Assembly: GCA_021803105.1 (NCBI GenBank)
Contig: JAJZMC010000001.1
Location: forward strand, 42,640-106,639
DNA: 64,000 nt
Reading direction: 5' to 3'
DNA from: a bacterium
GTDB taxonomy: Bacteria > Patescibacteriota > Saccharimonadia > Saccharimonadales > UBA4665
Part shown: piece by piece, positions 62,991 to 64,000 of the stretch
How the letters are laid out: each line of letters opens with the position of its first letter
Position numbering within the stretch: position 1 is the stretch's first letter
Made by a program: the position numbers and the translations under genes
Notes under the pieces: generated by a model
Told to the model about the DNA's origin: nothing
The model's input: only the letters and a program-made list of their open reading frames with translations
The model's database searches: none

Positions 62991-63218
62991 GTACTGGAAA
63001 CTATTGATAGAAGTGTGATTTAGTAAACAGACTGTATTTAAAAGACTTGTATTGAACTAAAAGTGTGTAAGGTTGACGATTAACAACCAATAACACTATC
63101 ATTTTCGTTTGCCAGTATATACGCTTTATCAAGGTGCTTTTTCCAAAGGAATATTTATTCGTTAAAAATAAATTAGTTAATGTTATACTTCGGGATACAA
63201 TTGAGGTTTAAATAATAT

Positions 63219-63662
63219 TTATTGTCTTGCATTCTTGTAGGGTAGGTTTTGTAATTTAATACGATGCTTTAACTGTTCGAATTCGTGGTCTTTGTGTATT
63301 AATTTGGCTCCCAGTCGTTCTGTCGTTGCAGCAATCCAGGCGTCGGCCAATGATAGCTTATATGAGGCCTTTATATCTGCTGCTATGAGGCCAAGTTCTT
63401 CATCGCTCTCCATAACCATTAGAGGTAATTGTTTGAGACTGGCGTAGCTATGCCTAGCGTTCTCAATCCCAGCTTCATGTTGAATAATGTAGAAAAATTC
63501 CATAAGAGAAATGAAACAAATCCATACGCCATGTTCTTTACCATTTTGTATAAGTATCGTTTCAACTTCTTCTGCGCCAGGTTCATCCTGGTGTAATGTA
63601 AGGAGGGCTGAAGTGTCGAGTACAAAATATCCAGTACTGTTAGATAAATTGCTAGCCATCAA
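63219..63662 (-). CDS. VapC-like PIN-domain toxin (pair 3)
   Basis: 147 residues. GYFVLDTSALLTLHQDEPGAEEV, ISLMEFFYIIQ, KLSLADAWIAATTERLGA and LIHKDHEFE hold the conserved acids. Two ATG codons in a row; either may be the start. Overlaps the AbrB-type antitoxin by about 10 bases. Confidence 0.92.
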   Translation of the reverse strand: MMASNLSNSTGYFVLDTSALLTLHQDEPGAEEVETILIQNGKEHGVWICFISLMEFFYIIQHEAGIENARHSYASLKQLPLMVMESDEELGLIAADIKASYKLSLADAWIAATTERLGAKLIHKDHEFEQLKHRIKLQNLPYKNARQ

Positions 63663-63870
63663 TTTGACGGGCCTTCAGTAAGGCGGAATTAAGATCATCT
63701 ATAGGACTAGAGCCTCGAAATGACTTAATGACATCCTTAGATACGGGTACAACATAGATTATCTTACCGTCAGCTATCCACTGTAACTGTTGTCCTGACT
63801 TAAGCCCAAAACGTAGGCGAACTTGTGCAGGTACTGCTGTTTGCCCTCGTTCGCTAATAGTTGTTTTCAT
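63652..63870 (-). CDS. SpoVT/AbrB-type antitoxin (pair 3)
   Basis: 72 residues. KTTISERGQTAVPAQVRLRFGLKSGQQLQW is the swapped-hairpin DNA-binding domain, and SSPIDDLNSALLKARQID is a C-terminal toxin-binding helix. First gene of the pair, with its own upstream region at 63871-63950. Confidence 0.9.
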   Translation of the reverse strand: MKTTISERGQTAVPAQVRLRFGLKSGQQLQWIADGKIIYVVPVSKDVIKSFRGSSPIDDLNSALLKARQIDG

Positions 63871-63950
63871 GAGCTTTATTATACATGACGAAGGACTGTA
63901 TTACAAGCAGAATACTGAATCTAGCATGTAAGAGAGTTTGTTATGAATAT

Positions 63951-64000
63951 GGTAGGCTGAGTTGGACGCATTGAACAGAAATTAAACGTAAACTTATTGG
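63951..64000 (+). repeat. Interspersed 50-bp repeat, copy C
   Basis: Third copy, cut by the window edge. The frame is interrupted by TGA (LSWTH-stop-TEIKRKLI), so it is not a working gene. Confidence 0.5.

Overview
The window looks like a chromosomal segment of a Patescibacteria (CPR) genome, most plausibly Candidatus Saccharibacteria (TM7). This rests on gene families, not on an rRNA: a tandem-fused ThyX, an archaeal/nondiscriminating-type AspRS, type IV pilin-like genes, a DivIC/FtsB-like protein, many short membrane-anchored orphan proteins, very A+T-rich DNA and closely packed overlapping genes. TGA acts as a stop (for example at the rmlC/rmlC and rmlC/rmlD junctions), so the code is the standard bacterial one and not the Gracilibacteria/Absconditabacteria variant.

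1-30.3 kb is a large surface-polysaccharide locus. It holds GT2, GT4 and WsaF-like glycosyltransferases, a three-domain methyltransferase-GT2-GT4 fusion, a GT-C-like membrane protein, an SMR-like possible lipid-sugar flippase, a four-gene nucleotide-sugar module (epimerase, cupin, RmlD-like reductase, WecB-like 2-epimerase), a full dTDP-L-rhamnose operon (rmlB, two rmlC copies, rmlD, rmlA) ending in a GT2, a DUF2304-like protein and an LhgO-like oxidase, then tandem ThyX, a broken manC beside an intact phosphomannomutase, a GT4, a WbaP-type initiating phosphoglycosyltransferase and a WaaL-like ligase/polymerase. Together these can initiate, build, flip and polymerise or ligate a rhamnose-containing glycan. 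A secreted 790-residue wall-associated protein lies within the locus.

30.3-46.1 kb is mostly A+T-rich core DNA: a LexA-like HTH protein without a peptidase, a cobalamin-riboswitch-like leader before an uncharacterised zinc-ribbon protein and a NadD-like nucleotidyltransferase, a DsbA-like oxidoreductase, a CBS membrane protein, about 0.9 kb of decayed sequence, aspS, murC, an ABC-2 exporter, a tRNA-dihydrouridine synthase, a DivIC/FtsB-like gene and two CAU tRNAs (one Ile2-like, one initiator).

46.1-55.4 kb is a clearly more G+C-rich island placed directly after tRNA-fMet and bounded by degenerate direct repeats of about 226 bp. Its core is a minus-strand operon: CsoR/RcnR-type repressor with a perfect operator, a Met/His-containing SHOCT protein, LemA, a CPH-type (CopB, P1B-3) ATPase, a small anchored protein, a lone cytochrome b with b6-type haem-ligand spacing and a C-terminal beta-sandwich, and a 54-residue zinc-finger protein. 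A plus-strand arm carries a truncated membrane protein, a 489-residue two-zinc-ribbon orphan and a two-gene membrane unit. I regard this metal/redox island as the best candidate for an undescribed system.

55.5-64 kb holds three VapBC-type toxin-antitoxin pairs, a CIRCE-controlled Hsp20, a minor-pilin operon, a short monocistronic transcript encoding a 28-residue peptide, several decayed stretches and three copies of a roughly 50-bp interspersed repeat.
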